Of a DNA stretch of 64,000 nucleotides, positions 1-14,090 are shown one piece after another. The position numbers and the translations under genes are program-made. The notes below the pieces were generated by a model. The model was not told the origin of the DNA, did not search any database, and saw nothing but the letters and a program-made list of their open reading frames with translations. Numbering within the stretch: the stretch's first letter is position 1; the number at the start of each line of letters is the position of its first letter. Source of the stretch: Amborella trichopoda (Eukaryota > Streptophyta > Magnoliopsida > Amborellales > Amborellaceae); the NCBI RefSeq assembly GCF_000471905.2, contig NW_006500065.1, positions 4,963,814 through 5,027,813 on the forward strand, given 5' to 3'.

Positions 1-1668
1 ACTATTCCAAAACATATACACATAGGTCTAACCTATTGGCTATATAACTAATTTCAGTGTTTGTATTATGAAAAGTAAAGTATCATTGCCTAAAAGACTG
101 TTTTAAACCATATAAAGATTTCTTAAGTTTATATACTTTGTCTTGTTGGCCTTTAATTACATATCCTTCTGGTTGTTTCATGTATATATCTCTTTTTAAT
201 TCTTCTTTTAAGAAAGTTATTTTGACATCCATCTGAAATAATTCTAGATCATGATATGCAACTAATACAAGGATGATCTTAATAGATGAAAATTTGGCTA
301 ATGGAGAATAAGTTTCTACATAATCTATGCCCTCCTTTTGGGTAAATCCTTTAACTACCAACCTAGTTTTATATTTATCAAAGAATCCATTTGCATTAAG
401 CTTTTTCTTTAGGATCCATTTGCAACCGATGACTTTTCTATCTTTCGGGAGGTCAACCAACTCTCAGACTTGATTTCTTTTAATAGAATCAATTTTATCA
501 TCCATGGCTTGAGTCCACTCAGCTGAGTCATGTGAGCTAATAGTTTCACTGTAGCTTCGAGGTTCATCTATTATATCATCACTCATTGAAAAGTAATTAT
601 CTTCATTCATAAATACATAAAACTCTTCTAAAGTCGTAGGTGGGGCTCTAATTCTTTTAGGCCTATTTGGTATACTTGATTCAATTGAATCATTCTCACT
701 AAATGTAGAGAGAGTTTGAGAAACAGGGTCTTCCCAACCCTTATCTTTATCAATTTTATATAAGTCAATAGGCTTATTTAAAACTTTTTCATCATCTATA
801 TTTTCTAATAAATGTGCATCATGACTCTTTACTAATAATCTAATATCATGGTTATAGAATCTATACCCTTTAGAATTTTTTGAATAGCCTATAAAAGAGC
901 ATTTTAAAGTTTTACTTTATAATTTAGCTCTATTTTGTGGTGATATAAGCACATGTAGGCAAGAACCCCAAACTTTCAAGATAGTAAGGTCAGGTTTCTT
1001 ACATATCCATAATTCATATGGGGTCAAGTCTATAGATTTTGTTGGAACATGATAAATGATATATATTGCAGTGTTGAGAGCTTCACCCCAAAAATGAGAT
1101 GATAATTTGAATGGCTCATCAGGGATCTAACCATGTCCATTAAAGTTCTATTTCTCCTTTCAACTACACCATTTTATTATGGTGTATATGGCATAGTTGT
1201 TTGGTAAATTATACCATGCTCCATACAAACATCAGAAAATAAGGTGGAGCAATATTCACCCCTATCTGTTCGAAGAATTTTAATATGTCTACCTAACTGA
1301 TTTTCTACCTCAGCTTTATATTCTTTAAATATTTCTAATGCATCTGATTTCTTACTAATTAGATATACATATCCATAATGTAAATAATCGTCTATAAATG
1401 TTATCCAATATTCTATACCTCTATGTGATTTCACATTTAATGTGCCACATATATCAGAGTGAACAATACTAAGTAGTTCACTAGACTTTTTCTTTTTAGG
1501 GAAAGGCTTCTTAGTTAATTTACCAGAAATATATGGCTCGCATGTTTTGAATACAATTTCTCTTAAATTAGAGAGCAAGCATCTTTTAACCATTTGATTT
1601 ATTTTGTCTTTATTTATATGCCCTAATCTTAAGTGCCTTAAATATGGATCATCCATACACATAATAAT
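1..1668 (-). mobile_element. Ty1/copia fossil (copia A), pol part: integrase and reverse transcriptase
   Basis: This is the 3' portion of a copia polyprotein on the minus strand, running off the left edge of the window. About 1180-1660 encodes the GAG-pre-integrase zinc region (LRHLRLGHINKDKINQM) followed by the start of the integrase core (HSDICG, FIDDY, LRTDRGEYCS). About 460-1180 continues the integrase C-terminal half. About 83-460 encodes the start of the copia reverse transcriptase, with the diagnostic CKWILKKK, TRLVVKGFTQKEGIDY and FQMDVKITFL blocks. Reverse transcriptase, integrase and gag belong to one element whose 5' half lies at 11373-14351, on the other side of LARD-1. The order (integrase before RT) fixes it as copia rather than gypsy. 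The element is broken, with several breaks in the visible part; its 3' LTR is outside the window. Confidence 0.92.
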
Positions 1669-4460
1669 TGTGGTATACGACCAATAGGCCAGAAACGTAA
1701 CCTTTAAAAAAAAAATTCATTGTATAAAAACTCAAGGGTTTAAATGCATGAATGTCTCAATACAAAACCATAATACATATATTCTAGCCTACAAACACAG
1801 TTTATACCAAACCCTTACTAGAAAGTACAATTAAACTGAATACAATATTCAAATATTCACATTGTACATCACTACAACATATTGCATGACTTGCACTCGC
1901 AATTCCATATTATATCAAAATTATATGATAATTTCATCTTCATTCTTCATCCTCATAATATCTCATACACGTCATACACTTGATCATAATAATTCAATAA
2001 GATTTCAATTCGCATAAGTAATAATGCATAGCATTGAAGCTCATACTGCAAGATAAAAAAAAACATCTCATATACTCAACTTAATCAATTATGAATCCAT
2101 TGAATAACTGTAAACACATCAAATTAACATGCAAACAAACATAGGGAAACCATGGTTCGACCCCTTGTGCCCAGGCCACGAAAGGGTCTTTTGAGGACTT
2201 AGTTTTGTCCCATTGTGTAAGGCAAGGAGATCAATCCAATGGGAAGCAAATGATCACATTTAATTACTTAATGGGGATCAAATCAAGAGAGATACATGTA
2301 TCAAAATAGCCCTTCAAAGTTTGAGAGGGATACCACACAAAATAAAGAAGTTATGGTGAAACTACACCATGACGTCCATAAGGGACCACACGAACATTTT
2401 AACATTAAAAAGAGAACTCAATGGACAATTTCTTATGCTCAAATATGATGAAATAAACATCTCATCAGTTGTATATTCTCAGTAAAAAATTCAAGAAAAA
2501 TAAGATCAAGAAATTAAGTTGAAACTACTCAAGATCATGGATAAAGCAAGCTAGTCTACACATACTATATGGATGGACTCTTCAAATATCAAGTTTTCAT
2601 GGCCAAAAGTGAAGAAAGCTACTGTAAATAAAGAATTGCAGCAAACTTTGATAATGGAAATGAGGTAGGAATTAAAAATATGAGTAGAAAAATCAATACC
2701 TAAATGAAGCAATGGCATGCCCTTGATCACATAAATGATAAAATAGTTCATGAAAAGGTTTCAAATGAAAGTTCAAGGAAGAAGATATTCTTATGGGTGA
2801 CCACATTTTTGTCAAGGGTTTTCTTTCTCTCTCTCTTTAAAGTGAATACTCAAGTTAACGCAATAATTGATATCATAAGTTACTTTTATACTTAGATCAT
2901 AAAGACGGATTTGATCTTGATCCTTGATGTATTAGATCAATGACATATGAGAGGCTGTTATCCAAGCCACTCATCCATATCATATCACCAAGTTCAATGG
3001 ATAAGCTTTTGACACCCTTCACTCCTCAAAACCTAGGTTTATATTCATTTTACCTTGAAGCCCTTAGCTCCATGTTTTATTTCTCATTAAGTCCAAATTC
3101 ATGTTTACACTTATGCCCATGGTTTTTGAATAATTTGTGAGAGTCAATATAATGCAAGGACATAGACATAAAAGTAACATGAGACATCTACACATGTGAA
3201 TAAAATATCTTATGACACCACCAATATGATTTTAACAACACTAAAGTTTTACATGGGTCAAGCCCATAAGGTGGTGTCACATAAGATATACTCACATGCT
3301 ACAAAATCATATGTGGATAATAATATGAATTAAATTAATTATCAAAATCTCATGAATTCACACATTCCAAAAATGACACATATGAGCTAAAAAAAACATG
3401 TGACTTAAATCAAACTTACGTCATAATAATATATAACCCTTTAAATAACAAGATAATCATGTTATAACATAATACCAACAAAAGAATTAATGACAAATAG
3501 GTCCCTACATGGATATGACATCAGCATGACGTCATCCATGAGTGGGGAGGTGGAGGTGCCACGTGGCATCCCTATGGCCACTTGGGATCTATGTGGCCTC
3601 CCTATAAGATGTCTTTGTTTAGTATTTACGTCAAACAAATTTGAAAATCACTTTTTTTATTTTTTAAAAAATCTGAAAAAATTCTCTAAAAATCTCAAAA
3701 ATTCTCTAAATGATTTTTCAACATTATTACACAATTTTTCATCAATATAAAATCTTTTCCTGCCAATTTTATATTAATTTGGGCCAAAGGTAAATGATAT
3801 CTCTAGACTTATAACACTAGTAGGAGTCTTCTATTGGGCTAACCCGATTGATATTCCACCGGTGTCTCAAGCCAACCCAATAGACCTATGCTCCACATTC
3901 TATGGTAATGATACATAATTGGTCATATCAAACTCGTTGAGCCAGAGCTTCCCATCACTGAGGGTTCAATGGATTACTGGTGCACCCTTGTGGGACATGT
4001 TCCTACTCAAATACAGGGGTCCTCTCAAAGCACACATGCACTAGCTCTTCTACGTCAGATAATACTATAGGAGAGTGGCTTCCCTATACGACTGTGGGTG
4101 CACATGCCATGAATCGGTCTCGTGTCAAGATACGGGCACATGTCCCATGAGCCGACCATTCTATACAGGGCGAATACTCTTTTAAATACTCAGATTCTAT
4201 TATTCTTCATTGGACTCTCCAAGCTCTAGCTTATCACAGCAACTATAAGGCATTCTAATCAATATATTCCTGACTATGAGGTGACCCTAATACCTTCTCG
4301 AGAGTTCACACTCTCAAAATGTATACTCTCAATGCCTCAAATCCTTGGGGTGTATGAATCTGGGCCGCAGTGTGCCAAGCACCCAGATTCAGTCTCTCTT
4401 TTACTCCCATTGAGCTTAAGACTATTAGCTTTAAGGCCTTGAAAGGCCGTATAGCAAACA
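1669..4460 (-). repeat. LARD-1 3' LTR
   Basis: Left copy of the long direct repeat. Its minus-strand start reads TGTTTGCTATACGG directly after the polypurine tract, and it ends near 1669 with the sequence also seen at 8486. It shares with the right copy a CT-rich tract near 2825, the block around 3490-3780 and the block around 3830-4440. Small open frames inside it (for example 3490-3750) occur in both LTR copies and are not genes. Confidence 0.85.
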
Positions 4461-7400
4461 TTCTCCCACTTGGCCCTTTAAGGCCTTATAAACGATTCTC
4501 TCTCTCATTCTTATACACGATGATATAATTTAAAATTTCCATTCTCTACCATAAAAGCAATACTCATATCAAGCAAGGGGGCAAGTATCAACAACCAAGT
4601 CAACTTTCTCAATCTCATATCATGTATAAGCGTAAACCATTGTATGCTCCACAAGCGTAGTCAATCAACATGGTCCATTAGCATAATCAATAGTTTTGAA
4701 CTAATAAAAGCAAGTGTGGTCAAATATATGCAATCGTAAGAACAAATTGTCAAGAATTCTTTCTATGTCTGGTGTATGTCACATAAACTACAAATCACAA
4801 TTTAAATGTCATGTTCGATCTCCTTCATCCACATAGTTAATCAAATATCATATAGTTTATGTGTCAACATATCACATCATACTCACATCAATGCTTGACA
4901 TACTAATTTACAAGGTGCTAATTACGAAAGTAACCATCATCTTCAATAATCACATATTCTAAGAATGCAATGGGTATCCCTAAAGGAAAAGAAATATGGG
5001 AACATATGGTATGACAAAGAGTACAATACTTTTATGTTCATGTTCATGACAAGTTATGCTCATAAAGATTGACATATATGTTCACATCTATCTTCTTACT
5101 TACTCTCTCAACATTTATTCATGTGCTCAAAAGTTCACAACTCTATGTACATATCAATTCTCAAGTAATAGAGATTTTTATTCGAACAAAAGTTTATTAA
5201 AATCATGTTTTAATCTCATGCATTGTTCTCAAAGTTTCCTTAGTCACGAACTGGTACTTTATCAATTCAAAACCAAGGTGTGAGAGTAGTGCTTAGACTT
5301 TCAAGTATTTCATCATTAAATACGTTCAATCTCTTATTGATATTACACTCAGATTAGATGGCTAGCAGGTGCCATCATGAACCTATTATTTAGATCCAAT
5401 CCCAAGATCAAGAGAGATTCAATTGTACATGTCCAAGTGACCAAGCACATTATAATCAAATCAATTAAGACAATATCCCATGCAATATAAGACTTATCAA
5501 AGTTTATAGGATTTCTCTCACATCTAATCTCACAAATTGTCTCATGATAAACAATCAATTGCAGTAAGTCATATGCATATAGTTCATGCATAGATAGTCA
5601 CTATCAGTGTGACTAACCCATAAAATGAGGTGTCTTTATCATCATATAATCATATCATAATCCACATATAAATATGCAGCTCTACATAAGGTCTCACATA
5701 CTATTAAAAACATTTTCTAATGGTTTATCCGTACTCCACTAAAAGACTTACTAGCCTTTTAGAGACCAGTAGAAGCTATCTAGTGGATCATCTATGTGAA
5801 AGTGAATGCACATGATCACCATGGCATGAAATGCATGTATAGACAAGTGATGATCTATTACCATAATGCCACACAATTAATCATTGAAAATTCAAAAGTC
5901 AATCAAAGAGATGTCTCGCTACTCTAACAAGTGACATATCTCTAAGTGACTTAAAACTTCTCACTGTGGCACTAAATGAAAACAATAATACTTATAATGC
6001 AGTGCAAGAAAACGGCCCATTGGATCATAAAATGATCATTTTTCAAATAAGAGGTCAAACACTCCTTTCGGCTTTTATTTACAAATCATTCTAATTCAAT
6101 GTCTCTTCCAATTTTCTCATAAGTGAAATTAATTTGAGATATAAGTGTTTTCAATATCAATACCAAGGTTCTCTCTTTGAGGATGGCATGGTTTTACTAT
6201 TTAGACTTACTAAATATGCTCCCACTGAAACCAACAAAATTGCCTTTTCAAAATAACTTAAATTTATGTTTTAGAAAGCAGTTTACTTTTAAGTAAAAAT
6301 TCAAAGGTTTCAAAAAGGACTTTATTGAAAGATTGATAACTATGAGATACTCCAAAATATTATGACAAACGGTTATGTAGTCATACCATAATATTAAAAG
6401 AACCTCTTTAAGGGTGATCTTCCAAAATAGAAGAAGCATGGAGTTTAGCATAGTCATAATTGTTTAATAAAAAGACAATACAAAGTAGCAATACACAAAA
6501 TGAGGTAGAATCCTTTTTATGGTTTCTAACATCCTCTTGTGCTAAAAAATTTTAAATATAGAAATCCTCGTTCAAAAGAACAAGTGTTTACAATAAAATC
6601 TATTTCATCACATTTTTTTAATTAATACAATCCATACTTAAGATATATTTTGGTTCGATTGATCTCAATTTCCAAAATAGTGAAAAGCATCCTACTATAA
6701 CGGAAAATGTTATCTCATACATGAAAAAAAATTTCATAACCACTGAGCATAACGTGCCATGTAATACTCCTCATATGACTTTCATAGTATAATACCACAT
6801 TCACTTATTCACATAAGAATTATGACGGCATCATGCATCACTAAGTACTCACGATATGATAATATAATACATCACATTATCTCATCATTTAGGAAAACTT
6901 AAAATAATGAAGAATGTAGCTTGAGGCACCATAAGGATTAGACAATGTCATATTCATGATACATCTCATGAGTTCTCAATTCATGAAGTAACTCATAAAT
7001 AATAAACATTTCTCATATCTCATAATTCTCAAGCAATCATAAGTGCAATCCTTATACATGCCATATATCTTGAATTAGCCATATCCATATGATCGATAAT
7101 TTGAATCATAGATCATAGATCTAGAATCAAATTACTTAAGCATATGCCATATGTCTAAGCTTATATAAGAGTGGACACAAACATTCAAAATCTCAATATG
7201 TAAGTATCGGCCTAATTCATGTTTATAGCTTATGTAACAAGTCCAAGTCTTTCAATTATTAAACTCATATAATACACCAAGATATTCTACTAATAATTAC
7301 TCACATGATATTATAAAACCAAAATGGTTGTTCTCTAATAAATGAATTCTCATATATTAAATCATGCTCATAACTAGAAAGAAGTCGTACCTCATGGTTT

Positions 7401-8483
7401 TAAAGTGACCAAGTCATAATGTGCCAATACCTTTGTCTTCGATCTGTGATTTGGTTTCACTTTTTATTTCTATCTTTGTAACTATGATCATTATCTCATC
7501 CATCCACATGTGTCTTTAGTCTTGTTGTCAACTTCATCACACACTATCTGGGACTAGCCGAGATCTAGACCAAGACTCGAGTATTAAAACTTAACACTCA
7601 CTATTCAGTGGGGTTTATATAACTCTCTCACTGATCTAAAACACCTTAAGAACTCACAAAGACTTTTAACAACTTATACTTCATAGGGGGATTACAAAAA
7701 TATAAAGTATCAATGCTCTTCTCACACATTGGGTATAAGAAATAATGTTTTTCTGGTTTTTCAATATAAGCACGGTCCAATTCAATGAACGCAACTTTAA
7801 ATTTACACATCATTTAATCATGAGACTTATTCTCAGATAAAATAAACTCAAAGTGACACAACTTTTATGTAGAAAGTAGCATTGAATAATGGTCCAAAGT
7901 GGATCAAATAACATGATTCTCATTGGGTCAATTTCCACTTTATGTGGCAGAAATTATAGTATGATGCCCCTCAAATAAAACGACCATAATTTTTCAAGTA
8001 TGAGGAATTTTCCTATGAGCTCAAACGTATATTTAAATTAGACTCGATTCTTCAAAAGTACAAAGTGGTCCTAACTCATTCCCATAAGTTTTGATTAATC
8101 AAAACCCCCATTAGAAAAGGTATAAAGTTCTTGAAAATGTCTTTCTCAAATCTGACACACTTCAATAAACGGTCAATAACTTCCAAAACACAATACGATC
8201 ATAAAAAAATTTTAATATGAAAATGCACTCAATAACACAAAATACTACTAAATGTTATTCTCTTATATAAAGTATTTAATGCCCTACCATTCTCTCACAT
8301 ATATACAACAGTTCTGAAAAAAATTCATTCACAGTTCTCATGCCAATGACACTATCAATTCTCAAATTGAAAGCATATAAATCATGGCAATCTTAATCAA
8401 GTGTTTATGTAATTTAAAAATTAAATTATAAACAATATAGGAGGACTAAGGGACCATATTAGAGCCCTGCTCTGATATCATTT
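4461..8483 (-). other. LARD-1 internal non-coding region
   Basis: About 4 kb of AT-rich sequence between the LTRs. It holds the polypurine tract at 4461-4475 (minus strand GGCCAAGTGGGAGAA) and the primer-binding site at the other end. I see no protein motif of gag, protease, reverse transcriptase or integrase on either strand, and open frames are all under about 85 codons. In LARD families such regions are thought to carry packaging and replication signals only. Confidence 0.75.
8469..8480 (-). other. LARD-1 primer-binding site (tRNA-iMet type)
   Basis: The minus strand reads TGATATCAGAGC, one base from the plant consensus TGGTATCAGAGC that pairs with the 3' end of initiator methionine tRNA. 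It lies three bases inside the right LTR, which makes that copy the 5' LTR and sets the element's direction. Confidence 0.85.
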
Positions 8484-11372
8484 GTTGGTGGTATAAGACC
8501 AATAGGCTAGAAATGCAACCTATAAAAAAAAATTCCACTATATAAAAACTCAAGGGTTTAAATGCATGAATATCTCAATACAAAACCATAATACATATAT
8601 TCCATCCTACAAACACGGTTTATACATATTTGAATAATAAAATTGAATCCTAATATGTCCCTTACAAATCTCTAACTAAAAAGTACAATTAAACTGAATA
8701 CAATATTTAAATATTCACATTGTACATCTCTACAACATATTGCATGATTTGCACTTGTAATACCTTATTCTATCAAAATTATATGATAATTTCATCTTCA
8801 TTCTTCATCCTCATAATATCTTATACACATCATACATTTGATCATAATAATTCAATAAGATTTCAATTCGCATAAACAATAATGCATAGCATTAAAGCTC
8901 ATACCGCAAGATAAAAAAAGGTTAATATCAATATTCATACAATATACTCAACTTAACCAATCATGAATCCAATTAATAACTGTAAATACATCAATTAACA
9001 TGCAAACATACATGAGAAAATCATAGTTCCAACCCCTTGTACCCGGGCCATGAAAGGGCCTTTTGAGGACTTAATTTTGTCCCATTATCTAAGGCACGGG
9101 TGATAAGAATATATCAAGGAGATCAATCCAATGGGAAGTAAATAATCACATTTATTTTACATAGTGGGGATCAAATCATGAAAAAGACATGTATCAAAAT
9201 ATCCCTTCAAAGTTTGAAAGAGTTACTACAAAAAATAAAGAAGTTATGGTGAAACCTACACCATGTGGTCCATAAGGGACCACACGAACTTTTCAATATT
9301 AAAAAGGGAACTCAATGGACTATTTCTTATGCTCAAATATGATAAAATAAACATCTCATCAGTTATATATTCTCAGTAAAAAATTCAAGAAAAATAAGAT
9401 CAAGAAATTAAGTTGAAACTACTCAAGATCATGGAGTAAGCAAGCTAGTCTACACATACTATGTGTATAGACTACACTATTTCTTTGGGACTCTTCAAAT
9501 ATCAAGTTTTCATGGCCAAAAGTGAAAAAAGCTACTGTAAATAAAGAATTGCAGTAAACTTTGATAATGGAAATGAGCTAGGAATTAAAAATATGAGAAG
9601 AAAAATCAATACCTAAATGAAGCAATGGCATGCCCATGATCACATAAATGATAAAATATTTCATGGAAAGGTTTCAAATGAAAGCTCAAGGAAGAAGATA
9701 GTCTTATGGGTGACCACATTTTAATCAAGGGTTCTCTTTCTCTCTCTCTTTAAAGTGAATACTCAAGTTAACGTAATAATTGATCTCATAAGTTACTTTT
9801 ATACTTAGATCATAAAGATGGATTTGATCTTGATCCTTGATGCCTTAGATCAATAGCACATGAAAGGCTTTTATCCAAGCCACTCATCCATATCATATCA
9901 CCAAGATCAATGGATAAGATTTTGACACCCGTCACTCCTCAAAACCTAGGTTTATAGTCATTTTGCCTTGAAGTCCTTAGCTCCATGTTTTATTTCTCAT
10001 TAAGTCCAAATTCATGTTTATACTTATGCCCATGGTTTTTGAATAATTTGTGAGAGTCAACAAAATACAAGGACATGGACATAAAGGTAACATGAGACAT
10101 CTATACATGTGAATAAAATATCTTATGACACTACCAATATGATTTTAACAACACTAAAGTTTCACATGGGTCAAACTCATAAGGTAGTGCCACATAAGAT
10201 ATCTTCACATGCTACAAAATCATATGTGGATAATAATATAAATTAAATTAATTATCAAAATTTCATGACTTCACACATACCAAAAATGATACATATGAGC
10301 TAAAAAAAACCTGTGACTTAAATCAAACTTAAGTCATAATAATATATAACCCTTAAAATAACAAGATAATCATGTTATAACATAATACCAACAAAAGAAT
10401 TAATGACAAATAGGTCCCCAAATGGATATGACATCAGTAAGAGGTCATCCACGAGTGGGGAGGTGGGGGTACTACGTGGAATCCTTATGGCCTCTTGGGA
10501 TCCATGTGGCATCTCCATAGGATGTCCTTATTTGATATTTATGTCAAACAAATTTGAAAATCACATTTTTTATTCTTTAAAAAATCTGAAAAAAATCTCA
10601 AAAAATCTCAAAAATTATCTAAATGATTTCTCAACATTATTACATAATTTCTCATCAATATAAAATCTTTTCTCATCAATTTTAGATTAATTTGGGCCAA
10701 AGCTAAATGAGATCTCTAGACTTATAACACTAATCAGAGTCTTCCATTGGGCTAACCCGAATGACGTTCCACCGGTATCTCAAGCCGACCCAATGGACCT
10801 ATGCTCCACAGTTTATGATAGGGATACATAATTGGTCATATCAAAGTCACTGAGCCAGGGCTTCCCGTCACGGAGGCTTCAATGAATTATTGGTGCACCC
10901 CTGTGGGACATGTTCCTACTCAATTACAGGGGTCCTCTCAAAGTACACGTGCACGAACTCTTTCAAGTAGGATAATACTATAAAAGAGTGGCTTCCCCAT
11001 ACGACTGAGGGTGCACATGCCATGGAATGATCTCGTGTCAGGATACGAGCTCATATCCTATGAGCCGACCATTCCATACAGGGAGAATACTCTTTTAAAT
11101 ACTCGGGTTATATTATTTTCAATTAGATTCTCCAAGCCCTGGCTTATCATAGTAACTATGAGGCATTCGAATCAATATATTCCTGACTATGAGGTGACCC
11201 TCACACCTCCTCGAGAGTTCACACGCTTATAACGTATACTCTCAATGCCTCAAATACTTTGGGTATATGAATCTAGGCTCCAGTGTGCCAAGCACCCAGA
11301 TTCAGTCTCTCTCTAACTCCCACTGAGCGTAAGACTATTAGCTTTAAAGCCTTGAAAGGTCACATAAAAGCA
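8484..11372 (-). repeat. LARD-1 5' LTR
   Basis: Right copy of the long direct repeat, about 100 bp longer than the left one because of small insertions. It abuts the primer-binding site on its left. The frame 10403-10663 corresponds to 3490-3750 in the other LTR and has no recognised product. Confidence 0.85.
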
Positions 11373-13862
11373 TCAAAAGAAGCATCAATATAACCAGAAA
11401 ATGATGAACTTTCATTAATATTCAGTTGGTACAAATTGTCAACTTTAGTACCGTACACCAAAACTCTAGAATGCTTCCCAATGGTAACCCAACCAGATCT
11501 GAACCTTATTTATGACCCTTGTCGTCTAGCCTTGAGACAGAAATCAAATTGCGTCTCATATTGGGTGCATACAATGTATCAGTCAATAAGAGATTTGTTC
11601 CTCCTGGTAAACACAGCTTGAAAGTACTAACACCTAGTACATCGCAGTAGGTGCTATTTCCCATATAAATCCGCTAGTTACCGGCTGCAATCTCTTTCAT
11701 TTATGTGAATCCATCCTTGGTCCTCGAGACATATCGCGTAGAAGCTGAGTCGACCTACCAATTTCTAAGGTCATGATCGGCAACTATTGATTCTAGGCCT
11801 ACGCAGATCAAGTCCTTTCTCTTATTTTGATTATTTCAAACAGGGTTGTTATTTTGGTTCTTATTTTTATTTTTCAGCTTAGGACAATTAAACTTGATGT
11901 GCCCAATTTTCTTACAATAAAAGTAGGACTTCTCAACCTCATTCTTTTTATTTTTAAAATTTCTCCTCATTCCCTTATACCTATTATTTTTCTGATAATT
12001 GAAAGGTTTCTTGAGGATCTGAGAAGATGAACTTTGAGCAAAGTGGAGCTCATTTGACTTCTTCTTCATTCTTCTCTCAGCTTCAATACTCAGATGCATT
12101 GGAAGATTTAACATGGTTATCCCTTGTGCAAAATAGTTCAATGCAATTACAACATACTCCCAAGATGGAGGGAGACTGTTAAAGATAATGGACACTTGCA
12201 TACGATCGGAGACTGGATTCTCAGCTGCAGCAAGGTCATTTGCGAGCACTATCATTTTATTGACATGCTCGGTCACTGAGTCATTTTCTTTCATTATGCA
12301 AGAATTATATATTTCTAACAACAATTGTATATGGGTCTCAAAAGTGATCCCATACTTTTTAGATAAGGCGTCTATCATACTTTGAGCTGTGGTGTAATCC
12401 TCAAAGACTCTAATTAAATCATCTTTCATAAAGCTCAACGTAGTAGTCCTAGCTACTTTGTCATCTTCTAACCATTTTTCAAGTCGCTTTCTGGCTTGAT
12501 CATTGGCATTAGGCTCTAAAACTGGTGGTTCTATTTCTAGGACATAATCTACCCTATCTTGAAAAAAAATATATCTAATTTTTCTTTTCCACATAGAAAA
12601 ATTGGTCCCATTGAGTTTTTCAAGTTTGGATAATTCTGATATGACTAGCCTAGATGCCATTTAAATTTTTAGATAATACCTAAAAGTTTAAAAACAAATT
12701 TAATTGTGTTTAAAAAAAGGTTGTCTGCTAGCTAAATCAATAAATTTTTTCTCGAACAGTTTATGTTCGCACTACTGTGATGCAACAAAAAATTAATAAA
12801 ATAAGGCAACACCTACTTTTATGTAAAATCTTGCATAAGAATAATTTTCATAAATATGTGAATATGTCTTAGCACAAGATAGAGAGTCTACAATGATATT
12901 TGATATTTTTCAACAAAAAATATGGCATTGCATAATCACAAAAAATAAAGAAAAATTCACAAAATCAAGATCATGAAATTTTCTAACTTAAAGAGACCAA
13001 AGCATAGGATAATTATGCAATGCAGTGACAATTATTATGTCAATAGAATATGTCGAAAATCCGTAAATTATAGGTCACAAAAAAAAAAAATAAATAAATA
13101 AATACATGCAATTGATATGTAACCCTTTACTCCAATAGAATTGGAGTGTGCATAATAAGATTGAATCATAAAAAAAAAAATATGCACTAATTTTCAGCAA
13201 CAAAAAGATGGAAGAAAGAAGATGTCAGCCACCTGATTTTCAGCAGTCCATGGTAAGTAAAAAAAGTATATAATAATATGCAAATTTAGATGCTCAGCTA
13301 CCGTGCATAGAGTAGAAGAAAAGTTTTGGACAGTCTTTACAAAATACTATTATTATTATTATTATTAATTTTATTAAAAAATAGAGAGAAGAATTATTGG
13401 CCTTATTTTCTGTTACTTGACCGTGGGCTCAAGTATGTACTGTATCAGCAACTTGATCTTATAGAGAAAGAAAATAACTACACAACTTGTTCCCACTCTA
13501 GAGAGAGAGCCTAATATTGAGGATATATCCGAGTACGCTATGATCACGTAAGCCAAACGTGATCTAGAGAGAGAAAATATGGCAAAAGAATTTATGGAGA
13601 GAAAATATTCCAAAACCAATACCAGTAAAAACAAACACTGAATCGCAAATGAGGAGCAGTAAATTAAGAGAGAGAAATTCATAAAAATAAATCAATAATT
13701 AAATTCAGACAATTAAATTTAATGTTAAAAAAAATTTACAGCAAGATATACTTGAATGACAAATCAAAGTTACTATGAATTAAACTAAAGAAGAAAAAAA
13801 AAGATATAAAATACCAAAAAAACTTGGGACATGTAGATTATGAGCCTACCACGCTTCCATAA

Positions 13863-14090
13863 CCTGCTCTGATACCAATGTTGAAATACTTGAGGGAAGA
13901 GATGGACCCACTCCTAGGATTAGGGGTATTGTCTTGAAACTATCGATCACAAAGATCAAGCTTTTACCAGAACTGTCCTGCTCTTATACCAATGTTGAAA
14001 AACTTGAGCGAAGAGATGGACTCACTCCTAGGATTAGGGGCAGTATCTTCAAACTATCGATCACAAAGATGAGGCTTTTATCAGAACTGT
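13863..14090. repeat. 114 bp tandem duplication spanning PBS and LTR edge
   Basis: Unit 1 is 13863-13976 and unit 2 is 13977-14090. Both begin with CCTGCTCT.ATACCAATGTTG and carry the shared block around GGATTAGGGG and ACTATCGATCACAAAGAT. The duplication therefore copies the primer-binding site together with the first part of the LTR. Confidence 0.85.
13866..13877 (-). other. Copia A primer-binding site
   Basis: The minus strand reads TGGTATCAGAGC, an exact match to the plant tRNA-iMet primer site. It sits one base from the LTR edge TGTTGAAA at 13879. A second, slightly changed copy of this junction lies 114 bp to the right because of a tandem duplication. Confidence 0.93.

Larger units (their letters stand above)
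1669..11372 (-). mobile_element. LARD-1: large non-coding LTR retrotransposon inserted in copia A
   Basis: Two direct copies of about 2.8-2.9 kb (1669-4460 and 8484-11372) flank about 4.0 kb of internal DNA. Beside the right copy, on the minus strand, lies a tRNA-iMet-type primer site (8469-8480), and beside the left copy a polypurine tract (4461-4475), so the element reads right to left. No gag or pol similarity and no substantial reading frame is seen in the internal part. That matches the LARD class (large retrotransposon derivatives), which depend on proteins from a partner element. LTR copies differ by roughly 6% in one sampled stretch and about 15% in another, so the insertion is old, probably several million years. 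It splits copia A, which must be older. No clean target duplication was found at the edges, so ends are good to about 5 bp. Confidence 0.85.

Noticed and set aside
3490-3750. Small gene shared by 3490-3750 and 10403-10663
   Set aside because: Both are the same place in the two LARD-1 LTRs; the frame is not conserved in a protein-like way and lies in non-coding LTR.
11827-12385. Plus-strand frames opposite the copia A gag
   Set aside because: Shadows of the minus-strand gag frame.
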